Shown one piece after another: positions 14,313 to 26,499 of a stretch of DNA of 64,000 nucleotides. The notes beneath the pieces were generated by a model. That model ran no database searches. It saw nothing but the letters and a program-made list of their open reading frames with translations, and was not told the origin of the DNA. Both the position numbers and the translations under genes were made by a program. Position 1 is the first letter of the stretch, and the number at the start of each line of letters is the position of its first letter. The stretch is from Aulostomus chinensis (taxonomy: Eukaryota; Chordata; Actinopteri; Syngnathiformes; Aulostomidae): positions 25,863,541 through 25,927,540 of the forward strand of contig JBBMOA010000006.1 in NCBI GenBank assembly GCA_037954235.1, read 5' to 3'.

Positions 14313-14860
14313 GCTGAACTGGAGTGAGACGTAGATGATTCCAGTCAAATGGCAGACGAGGAGGTTTGACAGCAGGGGAGGAAGGTGGTGGGGGTAGAAA
14401 AGCACCATGTGTTGAAGGACTGGTGTGTCCCTGTCCTTGGAGCGAAGTCAAACCCCCTACGAATTCCTTCTTCTGCTACATCAGCTGCCGAGCCTTTGCA
14501 TGGTGTGTATCAACAGCACATGCCTGCTTTATTTCCAAGCATCCCCTGCACCCTGCCGGAGGATATCCTGTGAGCCACCTGTAAATGACGGATCACAAAT
14601 TGTAGCGTGAGCTTTACGTAACCTTTGTTTCAAAGGAGGCTGAGAGCACAGCTGCATGAGTCAGCCGCTCTCAAAACGCTGGCTGCATGTGAATGAAGTC
14701 ATCATGCCGATACATTAGGCCCGCTATCTGAGTAGCCAGGGTGATGGAGGACAACTAATTCTAGTGGCGCTACTTCCCTGTAACCGAGCCCTGTGTTTTC
14801 CAACCTTTAAGTCAGGTGTTGAGATGAAAGAGGCCTGCCTGTGCTACATGGCTAATTTAA

Positions 14861-14961
14861 GGGATTAACACCTGTTCTAGCAAGGCAGATTAATCCAAAT
14901 CCCACTTTAACCCCTTTGATCTGAAGTCAGGGTGATTTAAGGAGTGGACTGGCCTAATCCC
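14861..14961. promoter_or_regulatory. cluster of three GGATTA/TAATCC homeodomain cores
   Basis: GGATTA at 14862, TAATCC at 14891 and TAATCC at 14955 lie within 100 bases. This is the core bound by K50 homeodomains such as OTX, PITX and GSC. The surrounding sequence is unique and free of simple repeats. It is a candidate enhancer by motif grouping only. Confidence 0.25.
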
Positions 14962-15614
14962 TTCACAACAGGAACTACAGGTACCTGATGGAGCAGCTGA
15001 CGCCGCGCTACTCTGTGCACTGTACTCATTACTACTACCACCACTATGCTATCATGTACTTTCCTTTCTCACTGTGTGAAGGGATGGAGTCATTACTGAA
15101 TCTTTTTGTGCATCACTCCTCTCTATCTACTTCAAAAGGGTTAATTTACATTTGATGCGCTCTCTCGGGGGTTAGATTAGTGAGGGCAGCAAGAGCTGTC
15201 GTTGGCATAATAAGCCCCAAGTATTAAGGTATTATAGTTTGATCACTGAAGGAAAATGTTTTGTTGAAGCAAAAAGTCACAGTATCTGCTCCGGTTTTGG
15301 GTCCACAACTCTTTTCTTGTGGAAATCTGTATTTTAACAACTGTGCTGAGAAGCTACATTATCTTTTCGAGACATCATCAGTCCAAAATTGTGGCTTTAC
15401 TGCGCTTATGATTAACAGATTGTGGTGTGTGAGTGTGCAAGGGATGGATACATTTGATACGAGAGAAATGAAAGAAAGAGTGGGAAAATGTGGATAGATT
15501 TAATATGGTGAAGATGGTGGGAAGAAAGGTAATTGAAAAAGAGCAGCGTGAGTTTGGTTTTGGGGTTTTTCTAAATGAGGGATTGAAATGGGTGTGTCAA
15601 ACCACAGCATGGCT

Positions 15615-15616
<2 letters not shown>

Positions 15617-15655
<39 letters not shown>

Positions 15656-15672
15656 CATGTGTGTGTGTGTGC
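15617..15672. repeat. (GT)n(GC)n(GT)n compound microsatellite
   Basis: About 16 GT units, then alternating GCGCGC, then GT again. The alternating purine-pyrimidine tract is favourable for left-handed Z-DNA. Confidence 0.95.
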
Positions 15673-16309
15673 ACTTGGGTTCGTGGAAGCAGATAGACAC
15701 AAACAAACGTGACAACACCGTCCCGTTCCATCTCTATGTTTAGTGTGTAGACTGAGGAGGACCACACAGGATCATCTGGGTCTCCTGCATCAGTGCAGTA
15801 TGTGGCAGCGCTGCCTGCCGCAGACGTCAAACCTCAGCGCCTATTTAACTGCCGGCCTGATTTAAACAATATGCTGGAGCTTTTTCATCCATGTCCAAGA
15901 CCACTGAATTATTAAACACATCATGAAAGCAAAGGTCTCTCTCTTTGCATAATGTCTCCACACAAATCTACTGTTGAATGACTTCAGGGGATAAACAAAC
16001 CCTACTCTATTAGTGTAACTGGAAAATTAGGGGATGGGACTCAAAGAATAGAAAGATCATAATCATATGCCCTTATCACACTGTGTGAAGAATCATTGAT
16101 TAAACACTAATGTCTCCAAAACAAGATCGCTTTAAATAGCATTTTCATTATCGCGCACTTTCCAGAGAAGAGATAAGGATGTTTATTTTCTCTGCAGGAC
16201 TTACACTGACAATGGATTTACACTCTTTTTAAAGGATCTTCCTGTAAAGTATGTAGATAACACATATTGTTTTATTTTCAACCCACAAACCACTGATATT
16301 CTACCACTA

Positions 16310-16430
16310 TCAGGGTTCGACCTTCACGCTATCAGTACTATCAATATCAGGGGTGAGCGCTGCCAGGCTATCAGTACTAGCCACGGGCGAGTAACTTCAG
16401 CCATAGTGGCTAGTGCACTTTTTGGTTTTT
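16310..16430. mobile_element. possible DNA-transposon relic (CAGGGTTCGACCTT start)
   Basis: The sequence CAGGGTTCGACCTTCACGCT, followed by GGGCGAGTAAC and GGCTAGTGCACTTTTTGG, resembles the end of a common fish repeat as I remember it. The opposite end was not found with confidence. Confidence 0.3.
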
Positions 16431-18154
16431 TAGTTGTCCCACAAACCATAAGTAATCAACTACTGTTACAGGAGGCGAAGAAGTCTTGTGCATTTTCAGT
16501 GCGACACAGGATATGCACACGGGTTTTTATATCCACATCTGGTCATGATCAGAGTGTGTTGTTATTGAGTGTTTGATTAACATGAGGAAGTTGATGTTGC
16601 TCAGACACCAGATTGCTTCATAAGACTAGACTAGAAATAAATCAAAGCGTGTTTAGGTTTGAGTGAACAACAGCACTTACTAAAACAAAGTAACATTCTA
16701 GGAGTTACACGCTAATGTTAGCCGCTAATCTTCAGCTCCAGCCAGGTTTCTGCATAGTGTATTCTGCAGGAGCTGGTACCCAGGGTTCAAGACCCCCAAA
16801 AGAAAGGTCCCAGAGACTCATACACCCCACGACTGCTACTGCTTTTTTTTTTTTTTAAATCTTTGGAAACCGTTATCATATTTTTTTATAGTTCGCAAAC
16901 TCGCAAAAAAGTTTTGTCTGTGTGTTTTCTTTCTCCAAAATACCACGGTTAGGGATTTGCTGGCTCAGATGAGTTCATGCTGAGGAAAGTGGGATGTGTG
17001 ACAGCTCCCCTGCTAGGAGGAAACATTCCCACAACGTTAGCCACAATTTCTAATGATGTCAAAGAAAATGTTTTCATCTATCATTTAAAGAACATCTTCA
17101 GGATAAGGCCAGGTTAAATGTTAACTAAGGCAAAGCATTGTCAGTGCGTCATTCTGAGAATCTGTTGCCTCATCGAGCATTTTTAGAATCTTTTTAGGGA
17201 ATAATATTCCACATTTGGAAAAAAAAAACAAAAACTTCCTACCAAAAACATTTTAATAGAACATAGCACAGGATATTTTCACAAAAATGGATTTCTAGCT
17301 GTGTCCAGATGATGCGCAAGGCATTTTTAGTGAGCACTGTGTGGGCTCCGTCTGTGTCTCCCTGAAGGATGTTGCCATCAGTGTGTACCGCCTGGGTCTC
17401 ACCTAATGTGATGTTATGACATGCTCTGGATACACACACTTTTTAGCCTTCCAATTAAAGCCCTCCCAATATTTTTTCCAACATTTCTATAGTTTTTGTC
17501 CCAATACAGCAATTAGACTTTAAATAATTCCGGTTAACACGTATAAGTCGTGGTTCCTCAAATCCTGGCTCTGTTGAAGCTGTGTATGAAAATTCATAGG
17601 GAGTCGTGGTGCCTCCAGGTGAACACTGACCCGGCTGACTCATCCTGGTGTGAGTGTGTGTTTTGCCTTCACTCTGGTCTGCCTTGAGTCTGCACCCTAG
17701 TTGAACCCCTCTGCTCCCCGTGGACAGGACTCAGCAGACAAATAAGATTTGGAATGGTTTTCAGGTCCCGTGTCATCAGCCATTGCTCGGGGCACATTGG
17801 GTGGTCAGTGCATGTGACCTTCTCCTAGCGGGGCTCTCTAACCCCCATCCATCCCGATTAGAGGACATGCATCAGGCAGAGCAGCCGCAGTGACACATTC
17901 AAAGCAGGGCTTCCCTTGAGAACATGCCCTGCAGAGCAAGGAAAGATCCCCTAGGCGCACAGAGGTGTGAGTCTGTGTGTTTGTTTGTGCGTGTGTTGTG
18001 ATTATGTGTGTATGGAGTTGTTCTCCACAGATAGGGCCCTGTGACTCTGAGATATGCGCAGGCTCATTAATTAGAGGCTCTCATTATCCCTCCTCAGGCT
18101 CCAGACACTTAATCAACACCGAGCTCCAACTAAGACACGTGCATGCATGTACTT

Positions 18155-18199
18155 ACACACACACACGTACACGCACGTACACACACACACACACACACA
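18155..18199. repeat. imperfect (CA)n with CGTA interruptions
   Basis: CA units are interrupted by ACGTACACG segments, then a pure CA run. Confidence 0.9.
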
Positions 18200-18586
18200 T
18201 CTCACAGTGGGCTGAATTCTGACAAAACCTCTCCAAGAATAGAGCACTGTAAAAGGGGTGAATGAATGAATGCTGATGGAGGTTATTTGTTTTCTGTGAT
18301 GCACGGCACAGCGGAGTGTGTGGGTGTCGTTGCTGTTTAACACTTTTATTATTATAATGTTGTTAAGCTTTCCCAAACAGATTCATCCACCTGCCATGTC
18401 TCACTGCGGAGGCAATTGATCAAACACTAGAAATTATATTCATATGTCATAAATGCTGGAAACGTAATAAACGAGTTTTCAAGGCCCATTTCTTTACGAC
18501 CGTTATGGTTTTTGTCAAATCTTGTCTTTTATATATCCTCAACTGGAGACCGTAAAACCTAGTGTAACAGTGGACAGCCTGAAGAC

Positions 18587-18696
<110 letters not shown>

Positions 18697-18717
18697 TCTC
18701 AAGAATAATCAATTTAG

Positions 18718-18830
18718 GCAACTGGACTCACCTCATGTAAATGAAGACATTTCACCTCTCATCCAAGAAGCTTCCTCAGTTCTAAATTTCTGGTGCGAAG
18801 TATCAGGTGTATATCCACCCAGGTTGGTGG
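18718..18830. mobile_element. fragment of a common fish retroelement 3' region
   Basis: The stretch GAAGACATTTCACCTCTC with ATCCAAGAAGCTTCCTCAG (about 18742-18779) matches my memory of a very common fish interspersed sequence, usually linked to a LINE or Penelope-like 3' part. It directly follows the (TG)49 array, as is usual for retroelement ends. The family assignment is from memory and needs a repeat-library search. Confidence 0.45.
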
Positions 18831-18841
18831 TGGCAAAAAAA

Positions 18842-18885
18842 TGTGTGTTTGTGTGTGTGTGCACGTGTGCATGCGTGTGTGTGCG
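18842..18885. repeat. imperfect (TG)n
   Basis: TG units with GCACG and GCATGCG interruptions, between the retroelement fragment and the (CT)n array. Confidence 0.85.
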
Positions 18886-18906
18886 AGACATTTGAATATA
18901 CATCTC

Positions 18907-18910
<4 letters not shown>

Positions 18911-18989
<79 letters not shown>

Positions 18990-18990
18990 T
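18911..18990. repeat. (CT)36 microsatellite
   Basis: A pure CT array with one late interruption. As a pyrimidine mirror repeat it can form triplex H-DNA. Confidence 0.97.
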
Positions 18991-20536
18991 GTGGGATTTA
19001 TTGCCTTGAAACTCCAGCGCTTGTAATTAAAAGGCTGCTGTTTATTCAAACGGGGCACACAGTGACACTTCAGTGTCGTGACTTAAGAGCGGGACTCTGT
19101 GTGGAAATAAATTACCCTCCGATGTGTTCCGGAGAGCTTTTGGAGTGCTGCTCCACTCCAGGGTTTTTGACACTTTTCATTCTTTTGGAACACACTCCCG
19201 TAATATCATCCGCATGTTTTACATCATGGAAGCTAATAAACAGTCAAGCAAATGCAGACAGATACATGCAGGCAAATGAGCAGCTGTGTACAGGGGTGTA
19301 TGAGCCCTCGTAGAACTGATCAGAGGGCTTCATAAATACACATTACAGTTAAACATCAGTCTAGTTCCTGACTGTCTTAAGTAACTGAGGGCAAAATGTG
19401 TCTGATTGAGCTGCTAGATTATGTGTAGCTTGTCACGAATGTAACAGCTGCAGGATCTTTTTATTTAGGAAAGCAGTGGTAATAGAATTCCAAAAGAGTT
19501 TGAATAATCGCCGCCCTCAGTGTCGTTAGTAAACCGCAAATTAGTTTCCTCTTTCTGATGTTTCGAAGTGCTGTACATGAAGCTGACTGACTGGCTATGC
19601 TGCTTGAGCAGGGCCATCTTACAGAAATAAGACATGAAGTGACCAAGACCTCTAAACACCACACTGTGTGGTTTTGGAACATCGTGTTTTTAAATGATGT
19701 GGCGTAACCACAGAAACTATGTCAACGTGAATCAACTTGGATCCTTTTTCGCGGTGGACACAAATTCTCTGGAGCAGCGGTGTCACACGACGAACCGTTA
19801 CTGTTGCTGAAGCGATATTTCACACAGATATTATCATTTGGTTATCGATTGCTCACGGCATGAAGGTGACAACACACATGTGTCTGAACTTCATTTGCAG
19901 ACTCAGTTGGAATCCCACCTCCTTGCTCATATTGGTCAGACTGGATGTTTACATGGTGTGCAGAGAAACTTCCAGGTTGTGAACTCTGGCCCATGAATGA
20001 ACTGGGTCTCCATTTACATCCAGCAAGTATGTGGCTGCAGTTTACTGAATTCTGGAATCACCAAGAACTCATGCAGGGGGGAAAGAAATGAAGAGATCCA
20101 ACAGTGACAAACTGAAAAAGATTATTTAGGGCTGAAGCACCACTTCAAAGCACAATGACAGTCTGCATTAGATGGGAAGGTGTGGTTGGTAGGCGATGCC
20201 ATCAAAAACCAGACTTTGCAGCAGCAGCTGAGTTTTAATGTTAAACCAAACAGTATTTTTAACTTTATTTATTTATTTATTTATGGTTTATTTAATAGAG
20301 ACAGATACTAAAAGATGCAGGTATCTAAGTATTTACAGCCAATGCTAATTTGCAAAATTTGGCCCTCGAATTGCTCCGTGAAAATAAATCAGTAGGGTTG
20401 TAAAAACCCTGTCAACAATAGCAATAGAGATAGGAAAATACTAGCAATAATTCATACATGAGTTATCACATACACAGGTAAGTACTCCCAAACAGACTCA
20501 GTCGAGAAAAACACACACTACAGGTTCTATGATGCG

Positions 20537-20596
<60 letters not shown>

Positions 20597-22719
20597 CGAG
20601 CCTATGCAAGTGTGCGCTCTCAAGTCTGCATGATATCATGCGTTTATCGTGCTGTGACTAAACTTAAGCAGACCTTAACTGTACATTCTAAACATTATTT
20701 TTCATTTCAAGAAGCTGCTGTTAGTTTCTAAACTACATGACAACGTTACACGATGTCCATAGCTCTGTGTTCAGGGATCTTGTGTGTACACCATGAAAAA
20801 TAAAGGACCCCAATGACTTTCTATTGGCAATATTTTGGTTGTGCCGCCACACAATTTTAACAGTTGTCGTGCCACCACCACATAATGCTGCGAGGTCGTG
20901 GTCAGTAGGGTGATGAACTTTTTAGAACATTTTAAACTTAGTCCATATAACCCGTCTTTATGTAACCAGCCTCCAATCAGAACGTACAGTGGAAACATTT
21001 TTGAGGGCATGATTGGCAAGAACAAGAAAAGGAAGCACAAACTTTTAAACAGCTCCAAGTTGTGGAAAGTGAAAGAGGGGTTTTTTGTTTCCCTCTGAAG
21101 CCTGGAGTCTGATTTCCTGTGCGGCTCTGATTGGGAAAGCAGAGGCACGCACAGGGAGCCACTTCTGTATGGAGATGCCAGATGACAGGCTTCGCTACCA
21201 ACAGACGGTTGCTGAACAGCACTCAGAAGTGGCCTTTGATTGATCATCCAGCATGGCTTTTATGAAACAATCTCATGTGTATACCTGCCTTAGATGGGGA
21301 GGCTTTAATGTTTGAGTGTGTGTGTGCTTGAAAGGGAACATAAACAGTATCTTTGTGTTGTTGGATGTAGGACAGTGCTAACAGCAGTCAGAGGAGAGGT
21401 GGTGGGATGAGTGAGAAAGATGTGAATATTTATAGATGGAATCGATAAATGAGAACACACAAACCAGCAGCCATCCTCTTCCTGCGATGTCAAACGTGTG
21501 CTTTGATCACAGAGTTTTACAGGACACCGTGGAGGGTGCCGGGGTGCCAGCTGTAGCTGCGAAGCTAACATTTTGTTCATGTTCAGCCACGTGGATTAGC
21601 AAGTGTCTCCCGGTGCACAGCAGGAGTCTGTCCATAAGGCCATATGTCAGCTCGTCCCCTCCTCCTACTTTTCTTTTGTGAGCTAAGTGACCCCTACGTG
21701 CATCGTGTACCCCTCTGACCCTGAAGGGACACCAGCTTATTGACCAGATCCCAGCTCCATAGAGTCTATTACCTCAACCAATTTAAATCACAGGCTTATT
21801 GTTTAAACTCGCTGCACCAATCCGGTATCGACCATTTCCTCCACCCGCCTCTCTGTTACTTTGAGATAACACCTTATGAATAAACAGTAATCCTGTTACT
21901 GTATTAATGCTGGATACATCCACAGATGAAGACGCTGGTTTGGAGCTCCAGTAAGCAGATGAGCTTTAATAACTGCTTGGAAACAGCAGAAGGACTTTTA
22001 CTCACATCCTCAATTAATGAATGAAAGTCCGTTTGTCAGCGTGCTAAAGCTGGAGATGTTTTCTCACTCTGGCTGGCCACATAATACCAGACAAAAATTC
22101 TTGGCATTGTCATGCACGCGAAGGCTGCACGCTGTAAAATATTGCTCTGCATACTGTTTGTGACAGCTGTTGTAAGCTGGAGGAAACAGACAAAAGCTTC
22201 TTAACAGGGCTGCAGTTGTCTTCAGCATCCAAGGCTCTTTGTCCTTCTGGAATATGGCTCTCTATGAAAGAGTACAAATACTATCCCCTCTTAAAAAAAG
22301 ACTCAAGGACAAGAGTAGCCTCTGCTGATAGAGATTGAGGCAGCAAATCTCAGCAGCAATGGAGTGTGATGTTATTTGAGTCTCCTTAGCTCATTAACAC
22401 CAGTTAAAACTGTGATTGATGCAGAGTTAACACACCTCATCACTTTTCTTTATGGGTCAGAGAGGATTACTGCAAATAAGATTGAATTTTATTATTGATG
22501 ACCCATCATCATTATATTTAAACAACAGAAGGTCTTAGGACTCGAAAAGAGCATCTGTGAAGCCTAATACGTCCATGCTGTGTCCTGATTCATTTCATGC
22601 AAAGATGTTCTACCCTCCAATCACCCGACCATAATTGATACACTGCACAGCTATACTATACTGTGGTTTAACTCGGGCCTGCCAGCTTTGTTTGACCTGG
22701 AAGAGTGTCACTGAGCCAG
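18991..22719. other. non-coding flank upstream of the putative first exon
   Basis: One CA array and an ATTT run at about 20274. Repeat-free A/T-rich blocks at 21700-21930 and 22300-22510 could be proximal regulatory DNA of the exon downstream. No gene seen. Confidence 0.5.
20540..20597. repeat. (CA)n microsatellite
   Basis: About 26 CA units followed by an AAACAC interruption. Confidence 0.95.
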
Positions 22720-23506
22720 GCACCAGCCCACAGCCCGCCTCCTGTCTGGACGGCAGCGTCAGCTCCGTGCGTAATTGTAAAGCGCACTTTTTTTTTTTTT
22801 TTGGTGGAATCTGGCGGCGCTATGACCCTGCTCCCCTCTGCCTCTTCTGCTCTACTAAGTCTGGAAACTGCAGGCTGGAGGAGCGCAGGGAAGGAAGTCA
22901 TCAGAAAGCTGGGGTCCAGTTTGTTGCTGTTGCAGGAATCAGTATATCCCTCCAGCTCCTCACACAAATTCCAGGGATTTTTGGTGCTCGCCCCCTCCTC
23001 CTCCTATTGCGAGTGGGCTCGTTGATCCCCCCCTGCCTGTCGGACTGTCTCCACCGGGCTCTTTTTGGCTGTTTGTCTACGAATACCTCCGAAAGTGTGT
23101 TTCAGCCGCTGGGAAGGGGATTTGTCCACTGTGATATATATATTTTGGGACACAATCCAGCTTCCAATCGCTTTCTTTGGATTCAAGACAACAGACTTGA
23201 CGCTGTCGAACCGTATCGCGCTCCACGAACCGTGTATTTAACAGGGACTATTTCCAAAAGTTGAAGACATTTCTGACCCGGATCAGAAGTGGACGCGCCG
23301 ATCCTGCGTGACGACTGCGAAGGGAGTGGGTTCATAACGGACTCGGACTTGGGATTTACGCACAGAACCCTTCGCTGCCAAAGAGTGTCAGCCGACAGCA
23401 TGCTCATCTGATTTATTCTCCGAGGTCAACTGTGGATTTAACCGGTGTGTGATTGGTGTGGACTGCGCTGTCTTCCTCCAAAATATCCGCAAAACTGAGA
23501 CTCGTC

Positions 23507-23548
23507 ATGCGTCGTTTCTTGGAGAACATCTGCCGCAAAATAGAGTGA
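23507..23548 (+). promoter_or_regulatory. upstream ORF 1 in putative leader
   Basis: This is an ATG followed by 12 further sense codons and TGA, within the putative leader about 140 bases before the candidate main start. It does not overlap the next small ORF; the gap to the ATG at 23563 is 14 bases. Its peptide (MRRFLENICRKIE) is not recognised. Regulatory action on translation is inferred from position only. Confidence 0.35.
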
Positions 23549-23562
23549 AGACGCGAGGCAGC

Positions 23563-23619
23563 ATGACTTGCGCTCTGGATTTCTTTGAGTCTACGTTCCA
23601 TTCTCATATAAGATCTTAA
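23563..23619 (+). promoter_or_regulatory. upstream ORF 2, stop overlaps next start
   Basis: This ORF has an ATG, 18 sense codons in total, and TAA at 23617-23619. The last A of TAA is the first base of the next ATG (TAATG). Such an overlap favours termination-reinitiation or makes successive ORFs mutually dependent. The function is inferred, not shown. Confidence 0.35.
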
Positions 23620-23648
23620 TGCTCTTCAATTTTGGTTTACAAATATGA
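23619..23648 (+). promoter_or_regulatory. upstream ORF 3, bridges uORF 2 to the candidate main start
   Basis: This ORF has nine sense codons and then TGA at 23646-23648. The stop lies inside the double ATG of the candidate main frame (ATGATG at 23645-23650). A ribosome finishing this ORF would therefore stop on top of the main start. Together with the TAATG overlap at its own start, it forms a head-to-tail ladder. Confidence 0.35.
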
Positions 23649-23671
23649 TGAAATGGCAGCCCCGGAAGAAG
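23645..23671 (+). CDS. putative first coding segment, nine codons (MMKWQPRKK), spliced in phase 0
   Basis: Two consecutive ATG codons at 23645 and 23648 open a frame reading MMKWQPRKK up to the donor at 23672. Both have A at -3, a favourable initiation context. The split falls exactly between codons (phase 0). The short basic peptide has no signal sequence and gives no family assignment. Unspliced, the frame would run a further 23 codons into the intron and stop, so splicing is the more natural reading. The start overlaps the stop of the preceding small ORF (TGA at 23646-23648). I do not recognise the protein. A true start in a later exon is also possible, which would make this another upstream ORF. 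Confidence 0.4.
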
Positions 23672-23690
23672 GTGAGTCTTTACTGGTTTT
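23672..23690 (+). other. splice donor GTGAGT
   Basis: AAG followed by GTGAGT is a near-consensus 5' splice site and the best donor seen near an open frame in this window. No matching coding acceptor is convincing within the remaining 40 kb, so the intron probably extends past the window end. Confidence 0.5.
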
Positions 23691-24643
23691 TGTACCCAAT
23701 TATGGCGATAAATAGCGTTTGTATGGAGCGCAACTTGGGCTGATCTGTATCTGTGTAGTGTTCCTTTACTACTAATGGGAGAAGCAGATGGACAGGACTG
23801 CTGTGCTGTAACCAGAGCACCTATGCAAGTTTATGCTGGCTTCTCATTTTGATCTTTTTCGACATTTTACATTCTCTCCACTAGTCTTGAGTGAGACAGC
23901 AGTCAGCTGTTTTGCATCGCACAGAATAACCTCGATTTCAGTATGAAGACTGCTGCTCTAGAGTGTGTTGGCATCTTTCAGACTCACGCCTGGATCGGTT
24001 TGCATGGTCTGTGCCTCTTTACACTTTGAGACACACTCTAGGTCAGCACTTATCAAGACTTCGTGCATCCCGTAGTGAATCTGTGGCATTAATCGTGTGT
24101 GCAAATGGAGAGTGACCTTTTGAAACGTTGCAGCCATGCAAAAAGTTTCAGAATGTACTGACACCCCTCCTTAAAACATCTTTTAAAATAAGAGGAGTGG
24201 ATCATGTGTGTAGTTGTTTTCTTTATCTCCTGGATCAAACATGCTTTCCTCATAGATTATTTTGTTTCTTTCTCTAAAATCACTCTCTGCTTGCTTTGTT
24301 TTTGTAGCCTTTTGTATTACAACATGGAAAATATGTGAAAATCATCTGGGGTCTATAAAAGCTGGTAGCAGTGAAATGCCTATGATCGGGATTTCTACCA
24401 GCAGGGGGCAGTTGTTTGACAAGAAGCAGTGCAGAGGTGGGCTTTACACTGATCTGCTGGACAGGAAAGAATAGGGAAGAAGAGGAAGAATGGGAGGATG
24501 AGCCACTGGTTTTATTTCACTAACATTATCTGGATCATCCTTTTTCTTTTCCTTCACATTTACACTTTGTTTTTCTTTTGGCTCAGACTGCCGTGTCAGC
24601 TGAGACACTGGGAGGATTATTTTGGTCTTTAAAACTCCCTTAC

Positions 24644-24684
<41 letters not shown>

Positions 24685-26252
24685 AGCACACTACTAGTGT
24701 ACCTCAACTTCTGGTACTGAATAGCTGAGGCATTTCAGCGGTGTTTGAACTTACATCCATATTTATGCATGTCTGTTGTTTCTTCCGCATCAAGTGTCAT
24801 TAATGTGGATAATCTCAACCTAAAAGATGAGATGAAAGCAAATGATCAAAAACAAGCTCCTTAATGTGAAATTACCAACGGAGAAAATACAAGCTGCGAG
24901 CGTGCTCTAATGATTTCTACAGCTGTGCAGCGTATCTGCCAGAATCATCCACGAGACCCCCTTTGAGGACTAAAAGCCTTCCTTCACTGCAGGAATTGAT
25001 TCCCAGTCACGCTGCTCATGTGTGTTCTACCTGAAAATATCACACAAGTAACTCTGCCTTTCATATGTAGATTCTGTCTTCATGGGTTTGACTGAAGACA
25101 GGAAATGGTTTCGCGGGTTTCGTGTGTGATGTTGATTAATTGACCTGTTACACACACATATGAAACAGTTGCAGTTGGTGGAAGAAATCGAGTATGAATA
25201 TAAAGTTGTGGATCCACTAAAGTGAGGAACTCAAGCATAAGTCCAGACCCCCCTCAGTGAGAAAAAAGCTCTTAAATGGTGACTTCTGGGACAAATTGAG
25301 ATTTAAAACAGTGAGTAACCTTCAGCGTGTCTTACATTACTACGTTCAAGTATTACATGAAAATGCTCCCCTGAGGGTTTGCATGTTGGCTAAAAGTACA
25401 TAAAACTCACGCAACACCTGTTAGTTGTTAGTTAGGTCACGTTTTGCACAGCACTTTTTCTTCATTGCTCAGAGAATTTGAGGATACAAGGATGAGCGAA
25501 ACAAATTATAATTGTTCCAGTTCCATTATCAGACACACCAGCAATGCTGGCTAAATGTATGAGACAGGTTGGCAAGCCTATGGCTGGCCTACTAGCCCTG
25601 CTCCTTCCCAGTTTCCTCAGTTACCTCTGACTGATGTAGCGTCGAGGGAACCAGTTCCTTGTGACTTAAAAACAGCAGCCGACAGAGGAAGTTGTGTTGT
25701 GCTGCTGCTGGTAGCGTCTAGTTTAGAATGCGGGTGAGTGAATGGTTGAAATGCAACATTAGTGGGGCAACATGTGCAGTATCAAGGCCATAGTTTGGAG
25801 GGGATGATGGTCATGACTTACAAGGGGTTTAACCTGATCCACATCATCCAACTAAGATGACATCATATCCCGAGTGGCTACCACATGATGCAGTATCAGA
25901 TGGCTACAGAAACTTGCGTACTCACTAAATTTGGATCTTGTTGATTCCTACCAGAATTGGAGGAATTTCCAATCCAGCAGAATTCAAGGATCTCTGCATG
26001 ATTACGCTAGGATGGGCAGAGTTGATCGCTGTGCGCCATGTGCGCCAACCAGTGGGTCGACAGTTTGTCTCCGCAGCACCTAAGACAAGTGTTAAATGTT
26101 ACAGACACATTGCAAACCCATGCATGTTGTAATATATTGTGAATTTTGTATTAAGCACTGCTTTTTGTGCTTAAATCGGCGAGAAACCCATAGGAGCAAA
26201 GTTGCTTAGCAGAAAGAATCAGTGTTCATTATTCAGAATTACTTGCAACCAC
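23691..26252. other. putative start of the long first intron
   Basis: No exon recognised. One CA array at 24641. Confidence 0.5.
24641..24690. repeat. imperfect (CA)n
   Basis: CCCA and GCAC interruptions flank a CA core. Confidence 0.9.
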
Positions 26253-26260
26253 TGTGTGTT

Positions 26261-26309
<49 letters not shown>
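26253..26309. repeat. (TG)n microsatellite
   Basis: Initial TTTG interruptions, then about 22 uninterrupted TG units, 190 bases from the minus-strand exon candidate. Confidence 0.95.
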
Positions 26310-26311
<2 letters not shown>

Positions 26312-26499
26312 TATCCCTTATACCTGACCTCTCTGTCACTGTCAAGGATGTCCTGTGACATCATATGAGGCAGGAATAAACACTGAAGAGACTAAATAAA
26401 ACACTGTATTCCACATTCCAAGGAATCCAGGGGTCATTGTGTGGGTTTTTCTGAAGAAAACCTGCACAATGACTTGACAAAAGGTCCCTGAGTATCTTA

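Larger units (their letters stand above)
12333..18154. other. non-coding, no gene seen
   Basis: It contains the T run, the hairpin at 14290, the homeodomain-motif cluster at 14861 and a transposon-like relic near 16310. A 172-codon frame at 13070-13588 includes a His-Thr microsatellite reading and looks fortuitous; its distal part (13401-13600) is G/C-richer, unique sequence. Confidence 0.55.
22720..23671 (+). other. putative 5' exon (leader plus first codons) of an unidentified gene
   Basis: This stretch is richer in G+C and in CpG than its surroundings; about eleven CpG sites fall between roughly 23277 and 23395. It ends at a textbook donor, AAG followed by GTGAGT, with GT at 23672-23673. 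Small upstream ORFs crowd the last 170 bases, as is common in long leaders of vertebrate developmental and neuronal genes. I inferred the 5' boundary from base composition only. I saw no TATA box, and the 15-base T run at 22788-22802 could lie inside or just upstream of the exon. A 209-codon open frame crosses the region (22635-23264) but reads through the T run as poly-Phe and looks fortuitous. No following coding exon could be recognised, so the gene is unnamed. The alternative is a non-coding first exon, or a CpG-containing enhancer with a chance donor. Confidence 0.55.

Noticed and set aside
18807..19313. 168-codon frame with a long Leu-Ser run
   Set aside because: Most of its length is the (CT)n array and the imperfect TG array.
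22635..23264. 209-codon plus-strand frame over the putative first exon
   Set aside because: It reads the 15-base T run as poly-Phe, starts upstream of the GC-richer block and shows no recognisable domain. It is better explained as leader sequence.
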